Source of the DNA: Piper betle
Taxonomy: Eukaryota > Streptophyta > Magnoliopsida > Piperales > Piperaceae
Direction of reading: 5' to 3'
DNA length: 64,000 bases
Assembly: GCA_033002965.1 (NCBI GenBank)
Contig: JAURVB010012673.1
Coordinates: forward strand, 1-64,000
A model generated the notes under the pieces. That model had not been told where the DNA came from and ran no database searches. It saw only the letters and a list, made by a program, of their open reading frames with translations. Shown piece after piece: positions 1 to 12,375 of the stretch. Position numbers and translations under genes: made by a program. Position 1 is the first letter of the stretch; each line of letters starts with the position of its first letter.

Positions 1-1335
1 AACCTCCATAAGATTATCAATCACATCATGTAACTTATCACTTCATCACTTATCCTCCATTCACTTACAATCACATCATAAATCAATCCTAGCATGTTGT
101 GCTAACAATCATCATCAATTTTAAATAACTCAATCGGAGGTAATTATACCTCACGTCGTCGGCAATCGGCGACGGCTAGGGTTCCGTCGCGCGTCTCGGA
201 GCTCGAATTCGGCGCTCCTCGGCGTCCGACGTTCGATCGAGTCCAACTGGGTGAGCTCCGCGGAAGATCCGGTGAATTCCAGCGAATTCCAGAAATTCCG
301 ATTTTCCGACGGTTTTCCGGCAGCTACTGGCGGTTTCCCGGCGGCTTCCGGTGGTTTTCCGGCGACAATCGCCGGCGGCGTCTACTAGCCGGAAAGTGGT
401 CGTGTTGGGTACCCTCGGAACCGGCTCGGCAAGCCCGACTCATCTATGGCATCAGCGTGGCCAATGGAGGTGGCGGCTCGCCGAAAAATGGCAAAACAGA
501 GCCGGCGGCGATGGGTCGCTAGATCCGGCCGGCCACGGTGGCGACGGCCTCCGTTCCAGTCGAGGAGGGTCGCTGGGTGGTCGGTGGTGCTGAGGCGACC
601 ACTGGATGACGGCTGCGACGGTCGCCGGCGGCAGAATCGGCGACGCGACCAAACGCAGCCGCGGCGCTAGGCGTGGCGATTCCGGCGTCGCGGCGGCCCG
701 ATGGTGGCCGGGCCTGGTCGGGGCGGCAGGGCGACGTCGTCGCCGAGCTGGGCGGCGTCGGTCGACGGCCGGGCGGCGCCGACAGCGGCGGCGGTGGCGC
801 GCGAACAGGGGCGGCGCGGCACGAGGGTTTGGGCGTGGGGAGAAAAGGTCGTCGTGGAGAAGAAAGGTTGGGTGGCAAACTTGTAATTAAGACTTGACTC
901 GTCTCCGGCTCGAGTCAAGTATAATAACTAGGTCGTATTAAATCCTAAAAAAATTCATAAAAATCGGGAAAAATCCCGTAAAATCAAACAACATCAAAAA
1001 AATCATAATGATATGCTCTAGAACTATCAACCCACCCAAAATGCCTGTAACGCGTCCTAACGCGGTAAACGGCTTAAAACTAATTCTACGATCCATTATA
1101 TATCATAATAAAAAAAAATGAACTGGCATACTCTCATATATCTGATAACTCATTCTGTTCTGCTGTGTTCATGACGTTATCATCATATACTTGGGTACGC
1201 ATGACCCTCATAGCTCATACACGCGACTGGCATCGGCTCGGTACACGTGTCCTGAAACTGACTCAATTCAAAAAAATAACGGTCGACTCGACCGGTTCTG
1301 AATATAAAACCCTAACTCGAATCGTGGGTTTTACA
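1..1335 (-). mobile_element. Partial LTR of the long-LTR family (cut by window edge)
   Basis: Read on the minus strand, this begins at 1335 with TGTAAAACCC and follows the same order as the copy at 30921-33771: a start-proximal block with a direct CTCGAGT-like motif, the TGAGGGTCATG and GATGATAACG motifs, a GC-rich CCG/GGC block (about 150-880) and an intron-donor-like GAG|GTATAATT near 145-155. It lies directly against the broken gypsy protease at 1336, so it was inserted there. Its other end and target duplication are outside the window. The short ORFs in the GC-rich block are chance. Confidence 0.8.
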
Positions 1336-1693
1336 TCATGAATCCATGGTCGCCCAAAAAGTAGTGCCACATTGGATCAACTTCTAGGCTATGGAATATG
1401 TGTAGTAAACTGAAAGGACCAACAGAGATGTATAAACACATCGTTCCCAATGGCTCACATGATACAGGAGCTACTGAATTGATTGTGGTATTATTTGACA
1501 TGAGGTTTTCCTTAGTATAACCCAATTTAAAAAACATATGAATAGTAAGAATGTTGATTGATGATCCTTGATCCACAACTGCACGCCGAACAAGCTTGTT
1601 TCGGTGTTCCACATTAACAATCAATGGTCGATTGTGGTTGGGCTCAGGGTGACACAAATCGTCGTTGGAGAAAGTGATGATTCCAGCTGGCAT
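1336..1693 (-). pseudogene. Gypsy aspartic protease fragment
   Basis: The minus-strand frame contains VVDQGSSINIL, which fits the retropepsin active-site block, normally D(T/S)GSS. Here the residue before GSS is Gln, so the catalytic motif is already altered. The flap and second half follow (SVAPVSCEPLG, then WHYFLGDHGF in place of the usual LLGRPW-type block). The frame is cut at 1336 by the LTR insertion. It would have processed the element polyprotein and is now non-functional. Confidence 0.65.
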
Positions 1694-1756
1694 TGGTAAA
1701 GTATCTTCAGGTGGTGGCCAAGACAGGTTGGTACGGGATCTTTGATCCTTATTTAC

Positions 1757-2356
1757 TCAAGTTAAAACAGGCAAAAGATGTCCTAAGTACTCTACATCTG
1801 TGATGTAGTCTTTTATTCCACTTGAGTTCATAAAGAAACTATCTTCTCCATTTCCAATTACAAATTCCGACAAAGCTTGTTCAACTGTGAACCGGGCAGT
1901 GGGTAAGAAGTACAACATGTCAAACATGTGCACTAGCTCTGGTATCTTCCTTAACTTTTTCACAATTGTCATTTGATCAGCTTCCTTTTTTGGTGTGGGA
2001 GGAGAGGAAACCTTCTTTCCTTCTTTTGCTGAATTCAAAGGCGCCTCCTCCTTCTTACTTTCATTTCTTTCAAGTTGCTTTTCCTTTTTGAACTTTTCTT
2101 TGTCTGGCACCTTCAACGGCGAGGTTACATGACTTGCTGTCGTAACATTGGTTGTTGGTGCCTTTTGCGTTGTGAGAGCTTTATATTTGATTTCCCCTTT
2201 GTTGAGTAATTCTTGAATCTTCTCCATTATATTTCGATATTCAACTGTCAAATGGCTAACCATTTGATGATATCGGTAGAAATTGTCTTTCTTCTCTTCC
2301 TCTGGCTTTGGTAGATTATTCAGTATCCATGGTATAATCTCTCCTTGCTTAACCAA
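1757..2356 (-). pseudogene. Gag C-terminal / linker region of the Tat-like element
   Basis: The frame has a decayed relative of the Tat-type YCKYHR..GHTT..C..L...IQ.LI..G block, visible as FYRYHQMVSHLTVEYRNIM followed by KIQELLNKGEIKY. The cysteines of the knuckle are lost. A Lys/Glu-rich and Pro-rich linker follows, then the run-up to the protease. A stop and a frame change separate it from the protease at 1693. Assignment rests on pattern memory of Tat gag-pro proteins. Confidence 0.55.
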
Positions 2357-3946
2357 AACGTCGAACCATCTTTCGGTATCTCCAACATTGAATGTATAAT
2401 CCTCTATATTCCTCCATTCGCGTCGTTGTCAGGGCACGGCTTTTTGCCCTTTGTTGTTTTTCCCGACCTTGCTCGCCAAGTTCAGTGACAATATTAGTTG
2501 ATGCCTTAGCATTCTTCAAGGAAGTAGAAACCCTTTCAAATTCCTCGAAGATCAACACCCTTTCAAAGAGTTGCTCAAAAGTGTTGCATTGTGCACTACT
2601 TAAGAACCAAGCAGCCGGTCTGACTTTCATTGCACAAATCTTTACAAGTTCCTTAATGTCAGGGGAGACATTAGGCTTCTAAACCTCTTCACATATGTTG
2701 CAAACTGCTCACCCAATTCTCTCTGACACTGTCGTAAGTGTTCTATTTTTACTGGGATTTCCATTGATTGAAAATGTTCTCTGAATTTTTCAACAAACTT
2801 ATCCCATGAACTAATTGATCTGGGAGGGCGATTAGTGAACCATTTTAAGGCGTTGTCATTGTGGAATGTAGGAAATTGCTGCAACTTTAACTTCTTATTT
2901 GTTGCAATTGCTCCACACTCAATCTCAAAGATTGTAATGTGTTCTCTAGGATTGCCATCTCCGTCGAACTTCTTGAAGGTTGGGCGCTTCTATTTTTCTG
3001 GCAACTTTTTTGTGTAAATTTCATCAGCTAAGGGATGGAGATGCTTTACTGCTTCACTTGGTTCTTTATCCTTATGCACTATTAGCGCGGCAGTCAATGT
3101 GGATTATGCATCCATTGTGGCTTTCAACTCATCAAAACGGGCATCCTGAACCAATACAACTGGTGTAACTGACGCTACTGGAACAATTGTAGGATAGACT
3201 GATGGAGGATAACTAACTAGTAGTGGAGCTACTGTGGGGGGAATTGATGGTTGAACCATTAACACCAAAGACGGTGTTGTAGGGATGGGCACTTTGGTGG
3301 TAATCGGTGGTGGAAACACCATAGAAACCGAAGATTGGGGGATCACAGGGTTGTACCATGTGTATGGGTATGGTGGCGGGTAGTAAGGCGGCTGTGGAAA
3401 CCATGTTGAATATGGGAGTGGGCTATGTTTAGTCCGACTCGGTTGCATAGTGGGATAGTGTCGCGTCCAACTTGGCTCGGACGATGAAATTATTAAAGGG
3501 GATGCTTATGACATAAATCCCGAGACATGAGAAAACATGTTATTTACTCGAGAGGTGTTTGAGAAATCCACGCTGGCTAGGGCAATCGCCAAAGGCCTTT
3601 CCTGTGGTGCCGTAAGAATGCTTGTTATCGGTTAGTTTGTTGGCTGGTCCATTTCATCTAGACTTTGCCAGAATGCTGGGTTGCCATCTTCTTTTATGGA
3701 TGCACTTCCCCTTGTGACGGAGGCTCGCCTATTTAAGGCGAGTGCATCGTCAAGTGCAGATCCAAGTTGTCTAATCCGTTCTTGAAGTTCTTTGTTTGAG
3801 TTTAGGTTTTCATGTTGCACGGCTGGCTCACCCGCCTTTGTAGTGGATTGTACTTGTACTTCAGGTTGATTTGTTGCAAGTGTGTTGGAAGGTTCTCCTT
3901 CACTAGCACCTTTTTGTCTTGCAAAATTCCTTGCCTTGGGGGCCAT
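2349..3946 (-). pseudogene. Gypsy gag (Retrotrans_gag), broken
   Basis: The likely start is the ATG at 3946 (MAPKARNFARQKG...). The N-terminal part runs to about 3632. A Pro/Tyr-rich spacer lies at 3448-3104. The core Retrotrans_gag fold is readable at 2884-2642: ALKWF, SSWDKFVEKFREHF, then CQRELGEQFATYVKRFRSL, the standard W..F...F...F and L.Q...E....Y...F pattern. Another frame carries the end at 2630-2349. The pieces are in different frames and separated by stops, so no intact capsid protein can be made. Confidence 0.65.
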
Positions 3947-3992
3947 CTTTTCGTACACACTATCTCTTCAAACTTATTACTACCTCTCGATG

Positions 3993-4011
3993 GTCCCTAA
4001 TAGATTCGCCA
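3993..4011 (-). other. Primer-binding-site-like sequence (tRNA-Arg type)
   Basis: On the minus strand the sequence is TGGCGAATCTATTAGGGAC. It agrees at about 14 of 19 positions with the TGGCGACTC...GGGGAC site that many Tat/Ogre-type elements use to pair with tRNA-Arg (recalled, not searched). It lies about 50 bases upstream of the gag ATG. CA at 4020-4019 could be the end of the 5' LTR. Confidence 0.4.
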
Positions 4012-5510
4012 AAAATATGTTCGGGCGGAGGATCGTTCGCCCTTACAGATCGCGTCTTTTTGATCCAGGTTTTAGAGTTCGGTAGGACCGAGGAGCCCCT
4101 TACCGCGCAAAGAGATAGTGCGATCAAAATAAGATGTCACAGGGACAAAATAACATGCATGAAATTTTTACGTAGTTCCTTAGGGTCTAACTAAAATTCC
4201 TAAGTCAGTCCACGGTGAGATTGGTACTCGCATTCTACTATTTCGCTTTTTATTTTACACTTTACACAAAATAGTAAATTTTGCTTCCTTTAAATAAATT
4301 TGCCTTTGAGATTAAATCCTCAAAATAACCCTACCATTATGTTTATAGCGTCCAAAAATAGTGGGGTAGCAAGTTTTGCCTCGATCTCAAGATCTACAAA
4401 GCCTTTAAATTATTTTATGATTTCTAATGGAATGAACCAGATCACTTTGGGTTAGTTCAAAATAAATAAATACTAAACCGGGTTAGGTGGGTTGTTTAGG
4501 TTCTCTTTTCTCTGTGTACACCTGTCTACCGGTGGTATATGGTTTGCCGATTGAAATCTAAGTCATGAGTACTGTTCGCGAGTCCGAGTTTGATCACGAG
4601 TCTAATCCGTTCATGGCTAATTGGATATGATCGTGGATTTAGACGGGATGAACAGACTCAATTTATTAATTGGGCCCGACAAACCCGCAAAAGCATGATA
4701 TAGTAGTGGCCTTTGAGCGCTCCGACAGTGGCTTTCCCGGTGACTAATCCCAGTGGCTTTCCCAGTGACTGAATCCGGTGGTCCCTTCACTCAGCAGCGG
4801 CACTCCACAACTCCAGCGATGCAGCAACTCGTCCACTCCTTGGCAATAAGATGCGCTTGTCAGCAACCATGTGGACAGATTCTCCTCAGCGGCAATCTTT
4901 CATAGCGAGGTTAACCTGGGCACTTCGTCTCAGTTAGGGCAGCAAAGAAAGCTCCTCCTCGTCTGCAAAAGAGAAAGCCCCCCTTCGGGTAGATCCGCTG
5001 GCGTTGGCGACAACTCCGGCCAGCGGCACTCCAAGATGGCAAAGCATCCTCCTTGGCAAAGTGACGGGCTTCACGGCTGCAGCAAGATGGTATCAGCTAC
5101 TCAATTTCAGTGGAGGACGGCAACAGGAGTTTGACAGCAATCCTTCCAGCGACGAACGGCGGCTGTGCGGCAAGTAAGTGGTCCTCCTTTCCGGCACTGA
5201 TCTCCCACCTGTTGACACCCAAGAGGAGAGGGCCTCCTCTCCTCAGCGAGAACGCACTTCGGCAGCAACACTCCAAAGCAGCGTGGTGAGATTCCGGCGT
5301 ACGGCTTCTCTCCTTGGCGGCTCAAAACAGAGCAATGACAGGGTATTCTCTTCTTCCCTGCTCCGATCAATATCTTGGTGATTTTTTCCGGCTGCGGCGG
5401 CGTCAAACTCCGGCAGGACTCGACTTGGTCTGATCCGGGATGAGGTTGGCTTCGACTTGGTGTTGATAATGGTCGCCGGAGCAACGTCTCCGGTGATGGA
5501 GCTCCTCCCT
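4012..5510 (-). repeat. Probable 5' LTR and leader of the Tat-like element
   Basis: This gene-free stretch lies upstream of the primer site and gag. It is moderately GC-rich between 4700 and 5500, with short Ser/Gly/Arg-rich frames in both directions that look accidental. I could not find the outer TG end or a second LTR copy in the window, so its extent is uncertain. Confidence 0.35.
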
Positions 5511-5514
5511 CGTG

Positions 5515-6030
5515 CTTATCTTCTCTGCTTCATCCGAGACCTGCAAAAATAAAAAAACAAAACCTTTGTTTCAAAACTTCTATTCCGACGCTCTAAGGCC
5601 GGTAGACTTTGACGACTAGAATGATCTTCAAAATAACCAACCCCGTATCTTCTAAAATGATCTTCAAGAAAATCAACCCCATTTTTTCACACAGTTCTTT
5701 TATAGAATTTTCCTCTCTACAATTCTTCGCTACTGCTATTGAATATTTACCTGCCTAACCATTTTTTGTTTTCCACTTTAAGTCTTATCTTCTCTGCTTC
5801 ATCCGAGACCTGCAAAAATTAAAAAAAACCTTTGTTTCAAAACTTCTATTCTGACGCTCTAAGGCGGGTAGACTTTGACGACTAGAATGATCTTTAAGAG
5901 AACCAACCCTATTTTTCACATAGTTCTTTTATAGAATTTTCCTCTATATAATTTTTTGTTACGGCTATTGAATATTCACCATGCTTAACTATTTTTGATT
6001 TTCTATTTCAAGTTTTCAAAATCCTCATCA
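5515..6030. repeat. Two-copy tandem repeat, period about 269 bp
   Basis: CTTATCTTCTCTGCTTCATC starts at 5515 and again at 5784. The two units stay similar through the GACGCTCTAAGG..GGTAGACTTTGACG block, the AGTTCTTTTATAGAATTTTCC block and the ATTGAATATT.ACC block. The second copy has small deletions and substitutions. There is no coding potential. Confidence 0.8.
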
Positions 6031-7464
6031 ACCCTTCTTATCGTCTCCTTTTTTTATCTTCCACCTTAGATCTTGAAACCACCGGAAAATATTTTTAATG
6101 ATTAGTTGTGAAGGCATAAGCTCGATTAAGGTTCGATCACATGATTTGGACGAACATATATAAAGAGATATAAAATAATTTTAAATAGAAATATTAGTAA
6201 ATATTTATTTTATATAATTAAAATTAAATATTGATTAATATTAAATTTTTGGTGAGTAAGACACGAAAGGCAAGAGTTTCAAATGAATAGGAGATGAGGA
6301 AAAGGTGGTGAGGATGAGTTTTAGGCTAAGTGTGAAACATAAACAAAGAGTTTTAAGCAAATAATAGAAAAAAAGGAAAAAGAAGTGAAAAAAATCATAT
6401 GGTTATAATGTGTGTGTGGGTTGAGATTAAAAGTAGGAGAATCAATTAATTAAAATATAAAAAATTTTAAAATATATAATAAAAATATCTTTTGCATATA
6501 GTCACAGTTTTAAATCTCTCTAACATTAGTTTCCTAAAAAATAAATAAAAATACCTTTTAAAGTAGAAAATCAGGAGTTTAAACCTTTCTAACCTCAAAC
6601 TCACAATGGCCTTGAAAAAAGAAAAAAATTAAATAAGTGTAATATATCTTTTCATTTAAATATTATATATCTTTAAATTTAATTATAATTTATATTTAAA
6701 ATATTAAATTATTATAATCTGTCTCATTATTTAATAATAATTTATATATAAAATTAAAATTTATATCACATGGGTTACGCATAATGCCATGTTTTGCCTA
6801 ATATCTTGGCAACCAAATCTTACATTTGGCAGATGAAACAGTCATCGGCTAAAAAAGTTTTTTTCACCCAACCACCGATCATTAGATCCCGCCAGGGCTG
6901 CTGGCCATAGGATTTGGCTGCTTCGGACCACGTACGGCTGCAATTCGCGTGAGTTATATTTCATTTGCCATATACAATTGATGATAAAAAAGTCGCCACG
7001 ACTGAATGATCATCAAGCCAGCTGACTTGGGTTTGGCTAATAATGTCTCTTATCCGCTAGCGTTATTTATTAAAATAATTTATAGATTACACAACCATTA
7101 TCAATTTCATAGAAGATTCAGCATTCGGGTTCTGATAAGTTGAGTAGTTTCCAAACCAAAAAGTTCTTTTTAAATTCCCCTGTTCTATCTTACTAATATG
7201 TTTAGCCTCGATGCCATTTACTATAGCTTAAATTCCATATTTCTCTTTCGCAGGATTTGAGAGGTTACTTGGCATGAAAAAGTACAAATGTAATCTTCTA
7301 TCTACAAATCAGATAGAAATGTAATCTTCCTCCGATTTGCATCGGCATTAAATTATTCATTTGGTCAGGAGAACTTGGTGTCAAGAAGATAAAGACATAG
7401 ATGAAGGACAACCACATACACACTCCCTACACATACATAAAAATACAAAGATCCTCAAACTTGT
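6031..7464. other. AT-rich intergenic DNA and SnRK2 3' flank
   Basis: Very AT-rich to about 6770, then more mixed sequence. I see no gene, repeat unit or RNA gene. The last 150-200 bases before the SnRK2 stop are probably its 3' UTR. Confidence 0.5.
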
Positions 7465-10400
7465 TCATACTGCATACTCAAAGTCTCCACTCATCTCACT
7501 CTCATCAAAATCCGCATCAGTATCCATGTCGTCTAGATCAACACTTCCACCAATGTACTCACCTCCAACCTTCAAACAATCTGACGGTTTTCGAGCTTCT
7601 TGTATCAAGCTCATGATCTCCCCTAAACTTTGGGCTTGAGGGTCTAAGCCCTCATCTTGCAAGTTCCAATTACTTCCGTCTGTCAATTCAAATGGCAAGT
7701 TCTTGAGGAACCAGGAGTGGCTTTTGATCTCTGGAATTGTTATTCTCTGTGCCCAAAAAAAATGTGAAAAGAAAGCAAGAACATAATGTGAATTTTTAAA
7801 TTAAAAATAATGCAAGACCACTGGGGATTGACTACTTTGCGACTGCGTCTATTAATGTGAAGGAAATACCTTTTCCGGATTTGCGACAAATATGCGCGAC
7901 AAAAGATGTTTGCAGCCTGTGGATACACGCACATAATCTGGTATAGAATACTGGACGCTCAAAATTCTCTGCCACAAGCAAAACAAGATTAAGGTATAAT
8001 GCATCATGAAAATCTGTAGGTGCCTTCGTGCAACAGAGTCTCTACATAAAACTAAGTAGTCAGCTTTGGGGGGGAAAGAACTAACCACAATTGTTTTCCT
8101 AAAATTTCTTGGGTCCTCAGGGTCGTCAAAAGGATAAGCTCCAACCAGCATTACATATAAAGTTACTCCACATGACCAAACATCTGCAATCTACATATTT
8201 TCCGAATAATTATAAAGCAAAACAGCTTCACATTAAAATTTGAAAGAAAGGACGGAATTTACAACAGGAACGGAAGAATTCATATGTCGAACCTTTCCGT
8301 CGTACTCCTTTCTTGAGAAGACCTCGGGGGCAATGTAAGCGGGTGTACCAACTGTGGATTTAGGTTGAGAATGTAGCACGGAAGACTGCAATTAAGAATT
8401 AATTTGTGAAGAAATGATATGCAATATTTTAGAAGCTTTTGTGAAACAATTCTAGCTTCTATCCACCTTGGAATACCCAAAATCACAAATCTTGAGACGA
8501 GGTGCCATGCTTCCATCTAAGAGTGTGTTCTCAAGCTTCAAATCTCTATGACATACTTGCTGGAATAAAAAAGAAAAGAAAACCCAAACAAAAAATTAAA
8601 TGTTAAAATGAGCACGATGTCGAGGTAAGAGAAGCTCACAATAATATTTGTGAGCATGGAGGATACATACCATGGTGTGACAATAACTGACTCCTGATAT
8701 CAGTTGTTGAAAGAAAAATCTTGCCTAACATAACAAAATAAGGAATCATTACATTATCAAAAAGAATGATACAATACAGGAGTATCTATGATCAAGCAAT
8801 GATCATAAGACAAGATTTAAAAGAGTCATTTGGCTATGCACCTCGTCTTCACTAAATCTACCGGCATTACAAATCCTCTCAAAGAGCTCACCTCCGGCTG
8901 CATATTCCATCACTATAGCTAGATGAGTAGGCGTCAATAAGACCTGTTAAACATAGACCTCCACACAATTATCAAACGGAGTTCCAATCTGGGCAAATGT
9001 TGTTGTTGCTTATACATTCCCGATTTTAGAGAGTTAGGAATGAGGTTACGGCAGGCTGATTAGTTTACACCATGTTTTCGTGTCTATGGTTCAAATAATA
9101 TTACAAAAAATACCACTTTCCCCAACAGTAGATTAGGGTAAATTTTTTCTCCATGGTTGGAAAGCATTGGCTTGTAGGCCTTTTTTTGGTAAAGAATTCC
9201 CCATGGTTAAAAAACATAGGCTTATATACCATTTATACATTTCTCCACGGTTTTTTACAATTTTTTTATGGACTATACTTTCCTCCATAACAGCATGCCA
9301 ACCTAGTACGTATACTGGCGTCATCTATAAGTACTGTGTAATGCCAAAAATACATGAAGAAAAGTATTGAGGGTCCATAATTGGCCTACATTTTTCAACC
9401 CGAGAAAAGTTTAACCGAAAACAACCTATTACCCCATTCTTTCCAACCATGTAGAAAGAAACAACCCTCTCCACCGTGGGGGAAGTGGTACTGTTTTTAG
9501 TGTGTTGAGTACACTAGGAATCATTAACCAAAAACAAAAAAAGTGAAAGAGAACTTGAATAAATTCCCATTCAGGCCACATGCGAGTATATTCTCTTGTT
9601 GTTGGCAAATTGGCTCTTCCATTCTCAAAGATCTCACCATGCCAAATAAACAACTTTCTTTTTTCCTAAAATTAGAGAAGAAAGTGTGGTCCATGAAGGC
9701 AAGAATGCAATTGGGACCTTAAAGCATTTTAAAAAAAAATACAAAGGAAAAACATTGGGAATGTTTGAAGTGGTCCAAGAAGACAAAAAACGTTAACCAA
9801 ACAAGAAAATATTCATTCAAAAAAAATACTAAACTCGAGCATTTTTCTCGAGGCACATGCAACTTTATCACCTGTTTGGTTGGCATAAAATGGGGCAAAC
9901 AAAATGTAAAATAAGGCTAACTCGGGGGTGGGGAGGAGTAACTAATAAGGCAAAAATTTATTAGTATGAGAGAATAAAAAGCAGTGAAAATTTCAAATTT
10001 TCCATTTCTTTCATTCAACTTCTTGCTATCCAAAAAACATGTACTAGGACATTTTCAAAATTTCCATTTTGTCATTTTTTCATTTTCATTTCTTGATTTT
10101 TTAAACATTTCAGTTCATTTTATTCAAAAGCGAGACCTTATTTAGAAGATTCAAATAGAAAAGATTTAAAAGACAAAAGACTAAAGAAGTAGGAAGTATG
10201 TTAAAACACAATAGGATTAGGTACCACTTAATCTGAACAGCTTCTACCTCTTTGAACCTAACTATATTGGGATGCTTGAGTGATCTGTGATTAATTATCT
10301 CCCTCTGAACATGCTCATCAATCTGTCACACAAAAAGTAAAAATGGAGTTCCTGAGCACAATAAGCAAAAAACAGAGGACACCCAGCAGTTTAAAAATCC

Positions 10401-10584
10401 AAAGACAGCCCATGAATAGACTAACTAATAATAGAAAAATAACAAACAAGCAAAGAGAAACCTTCTGTTGCCCCCTCTCAATCAACTTGACTGCAAAGAG
10501 CTCTTTGGTTTTCTTATCCCTCACAAGCTTAGCCACACCAAAATTCCCAGACCCAATATCCTTCAAATACTCGTACCTCTCCAT
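7465..10584 (-). CDS. SnRK2: SnRK2-family serine/threonine protein kinase (nine exons)
   Basis: The exons, in coding order, are 10584-10462, 10322-10248, 8943-8842, 8724-8671, 8559-8467, 8385-8293, 8190-8086, 7968-7870 and 7746-7465. All have GT-AG boundaries and join in one frame to give 341 residues, the usual SnRK2 length. The glycine loop GSGNFG is at 11-16, the catalytic Lys is K33, HRDLKLEN starts at 122, DFG is 144-146, the activation segment [11 protein letters not shown] is 150-160 and APE ends at 169. Activation-loop serines 154 and 158 match those phosphorylated in this family. The C-terminus ends in an Asp-rich tail ([15 protein letters not shown]), most like the abscisic-acid/osmotic-stress subclasses II or III; I favour II. 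SnRK2 kinases phosphorylate transcription factors and channels under osmotic stress in cytosol and nucleus. The start MERYEYLKD is the family start; the upstream in-frame codon is GTG. No damage was seen. Confidence 0.95.
9103..9500. mobile_element. MITE-like inverted-repeat element in a SnRK2 intron
   Basis: It lies in the 1.3 kb intron between SnRK2 exons 2 and 3. The left arm (about 9103-9171) has AAAAAATACCACTTTCCCC and later CCATGGTTGGAAAG. The reverse complement of the right arm (about 9430-9500) has AAAAACAGTACCACTTCCCC and CATGGTTGGAAAG in the same order. Arms are about 65-70 bp with mismatches. There is no transposase, and no clear target duplication was found. Confidence 0.6.
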
Positions 10585-10960
10585 CTCGCCCACACCCCCT
10601 GCAGCTACTTTGCTTAACGCTCTTCCTCTTAATCACCACCTGTATATTCAACTTGCATGGTTTTTAAGCGATGCTATCCAGTTTTGTAAGAATCTGGGAA
10701 GTTGGCACGGAGTCGAGTTTACAGAAAGATGATCGGGGAGCAGAGAAGCTGCTTGGCAGGTGCGTTGGGATGATTGGAGAAGATGATGAACTTGGAAGGA
10801 GTCGTCACAAACGTCTAGAAAGAGAAAGGGACTGCTTGCTGAAATTCTCTTTCCCAAGGCAACAACCGGGACCAACCGTATGTGGACGGCTCTTTTTACC
10901 CAAATGTTTGCCGGAATGCGTTTCTGTTATAATACTGCTATCGTATTAGTCTTGATATAC
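10585..10960 (-). promoter_or_regulatory. SnRK2 5' leader and promoter region
   Basis: Just before the start codon the minus strand reads CTGCAG|GGGGTGTGGGCGAG, which could be the acceptor of an intron in the 5' UTR, common in SnRK2 genes (inference). A TATTATAAC motif near 10934-10926 may be a TATA box. Short frames on both strands here have no recognisable domain. Confidence 0.35.
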
Positions 10961-12240
10961 ATGTACGTAGTGGATAAGAATAATGTGAAAGGACTTTAGG
11001 CTGAGAGGTGATAAGGGTGTAATCGACCTAAACTAGCTGCTTAACAGTGAGCAAGGAAACGCCTTCGGTTTTATTTTGCTTAAATTTGTGTTCATTATTT
11101 TAAACGTGAGGCGTGAAATTAATAGGTCTTCCTTGGATCAATTCGAAAAATATTAATTTAACATAATTTGCGTCCCTAGTACCTTATTACTATTGTATGT
11201 ATTCATTATTTATATACTACTCGGGTTTAAATTTATACAATAATTTTTTTATTTATGGATTGAAAATATAATTGGGCTGTACTGGAGCCATCCAAGGGTT
11301 TGGCTTGGGTCAGCTAGAGCCTTATTAAATTAAACTTTAATATTTAGAATAGATTTTCCAAACTGTTCGATCTCGTAACAAATATTTTACGAATACATAA
11401 TCACACAAATTGAAGAGGGAAAAGACATGAAAAGATGCGTGAATCATATCTTATTTATTAATCCATATTATAGTTTACTTACTAACCTCTTCTTCGTGTA
11501 ATTCTAAATTAAACTTGCATAGGATTACTCATCTACACTCTTTGCATGAGTCCTAAACGTAGAGAGGTGTGTGGAGGTAAACACGAGGGAAAGAGAGTGA
11601 TGGCAACACTTGGAAGACAGGTGAGGGGAGAACGATGTGAATTTTCTTTGGGAGGTTAGGATTTGCAAAGTGTTAATTTCTAGCCCTCTCTTGTCCTTAT
11701 ACACTCCTTTAATCCTTATTTCATAATAACCTCTCAAATATCCTTGCGGATCTAAAACATCTATTCTAGGATCAAAGTTCTTGTTATAGCCATAGTATAA
11801 GTTAACTCTTTTGTCAAACTTAAGTTATGGACTAACCTAAACATATTAAACTCTATCTAAGTCAATTTCTGATTAGCTTACATATTTTGTTTAATTATTT
11901 CCTGGTCATACATGATGGATATCTTATTGATGATATGGTTATAGTTCATATATAACCACACAAACTTGTTCACCATAGTTTTCCTTATCTATTTACTTGA
12001 TTTTTGACTTTTTACTTGACTATGTACATTCTTATGATCCAAAAACTTAAGAGTCAGGAACTCTTATAAATAATCTTAGTATCTATTCAACCAATTTCAA
12101 TGTAATTCTTTGTTATATCATGATATTAGTCAATACTAAAAGTATAAAGAAAAATTATATTTGCTTAAATTGATAGTTGAATACTGAAGTCTAATGCTAA
12201 TAACATTGAAGAAACCAGTGATTACATTCAAACCACCCCC
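10961..12240. other. AT-rich intergenic DNA
   Basis: No gene, RNA gene or clear repeat was recognised. A short minus-strand frame at 11737-11525 has no recognisable features. Confidence 0.4.
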
Positions 12241-12254
12241 ATCCCCCACTCCAC

Positions 12255-12375
12255 CCCTGCCCAAAGTAAAGAATTTTTGTACCAAAATTTGCTCAAGAGA
12301 AATACTTGGCCGTCATGCTAGATTTGGTCTCCCAAGTGGCTTCCTCTAATATATGATTCTTCTATAAGACCTTCA
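12255..12375 (-). pseudogene. Relic of a gypsy integrase C-terminal chromodomain
   Basis: The minus-strand translation gives a short tract with EEATWETKSSMTAKYF, then a stop, then ANFGTKIL. This matches the end of chromoviral pol proteins (EEATWE..., then a NFG.KI tail). Stops occur within it. The element around it could not be delimited. Confidence 0.55.

Larger units (their letters stand above)
1336..5510 (-). mobile_element. Truncated Tat-like Ty3/gypsy retrotransposon
   Basis: On the minus strand the order is a probable LTR and leader (about 5510-4012), a primer-binding-like site (4011-3993), gag (3946 to about 2350), a zinc-knuckle-like and linker segment (2356-1757), and the start of an aspartic protease (1693-1336). 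There the element stops at the inserted long-LTR copy. Reverse transcriptase and integrase are absent. The reading frame is broken several times, so the element is dead. The Tat assignment is an inference from gag layout and from the primer-site-like sequence resembling the tRNA-Arg type. Confidence 0.6.

Noticed and set aside
351..918. Several overlapping Arg/Gly-rich frames on both strands
   Set aside because: They lie in the GC-rich block of an LTR copy, overlap in almost every frame and have no recognisable domain.
10671..10949. Frames upstream of SnRK2 on both strands
   Set aside because: They overlap the kinase leader and promoter, lack domains, and look like chance openings.
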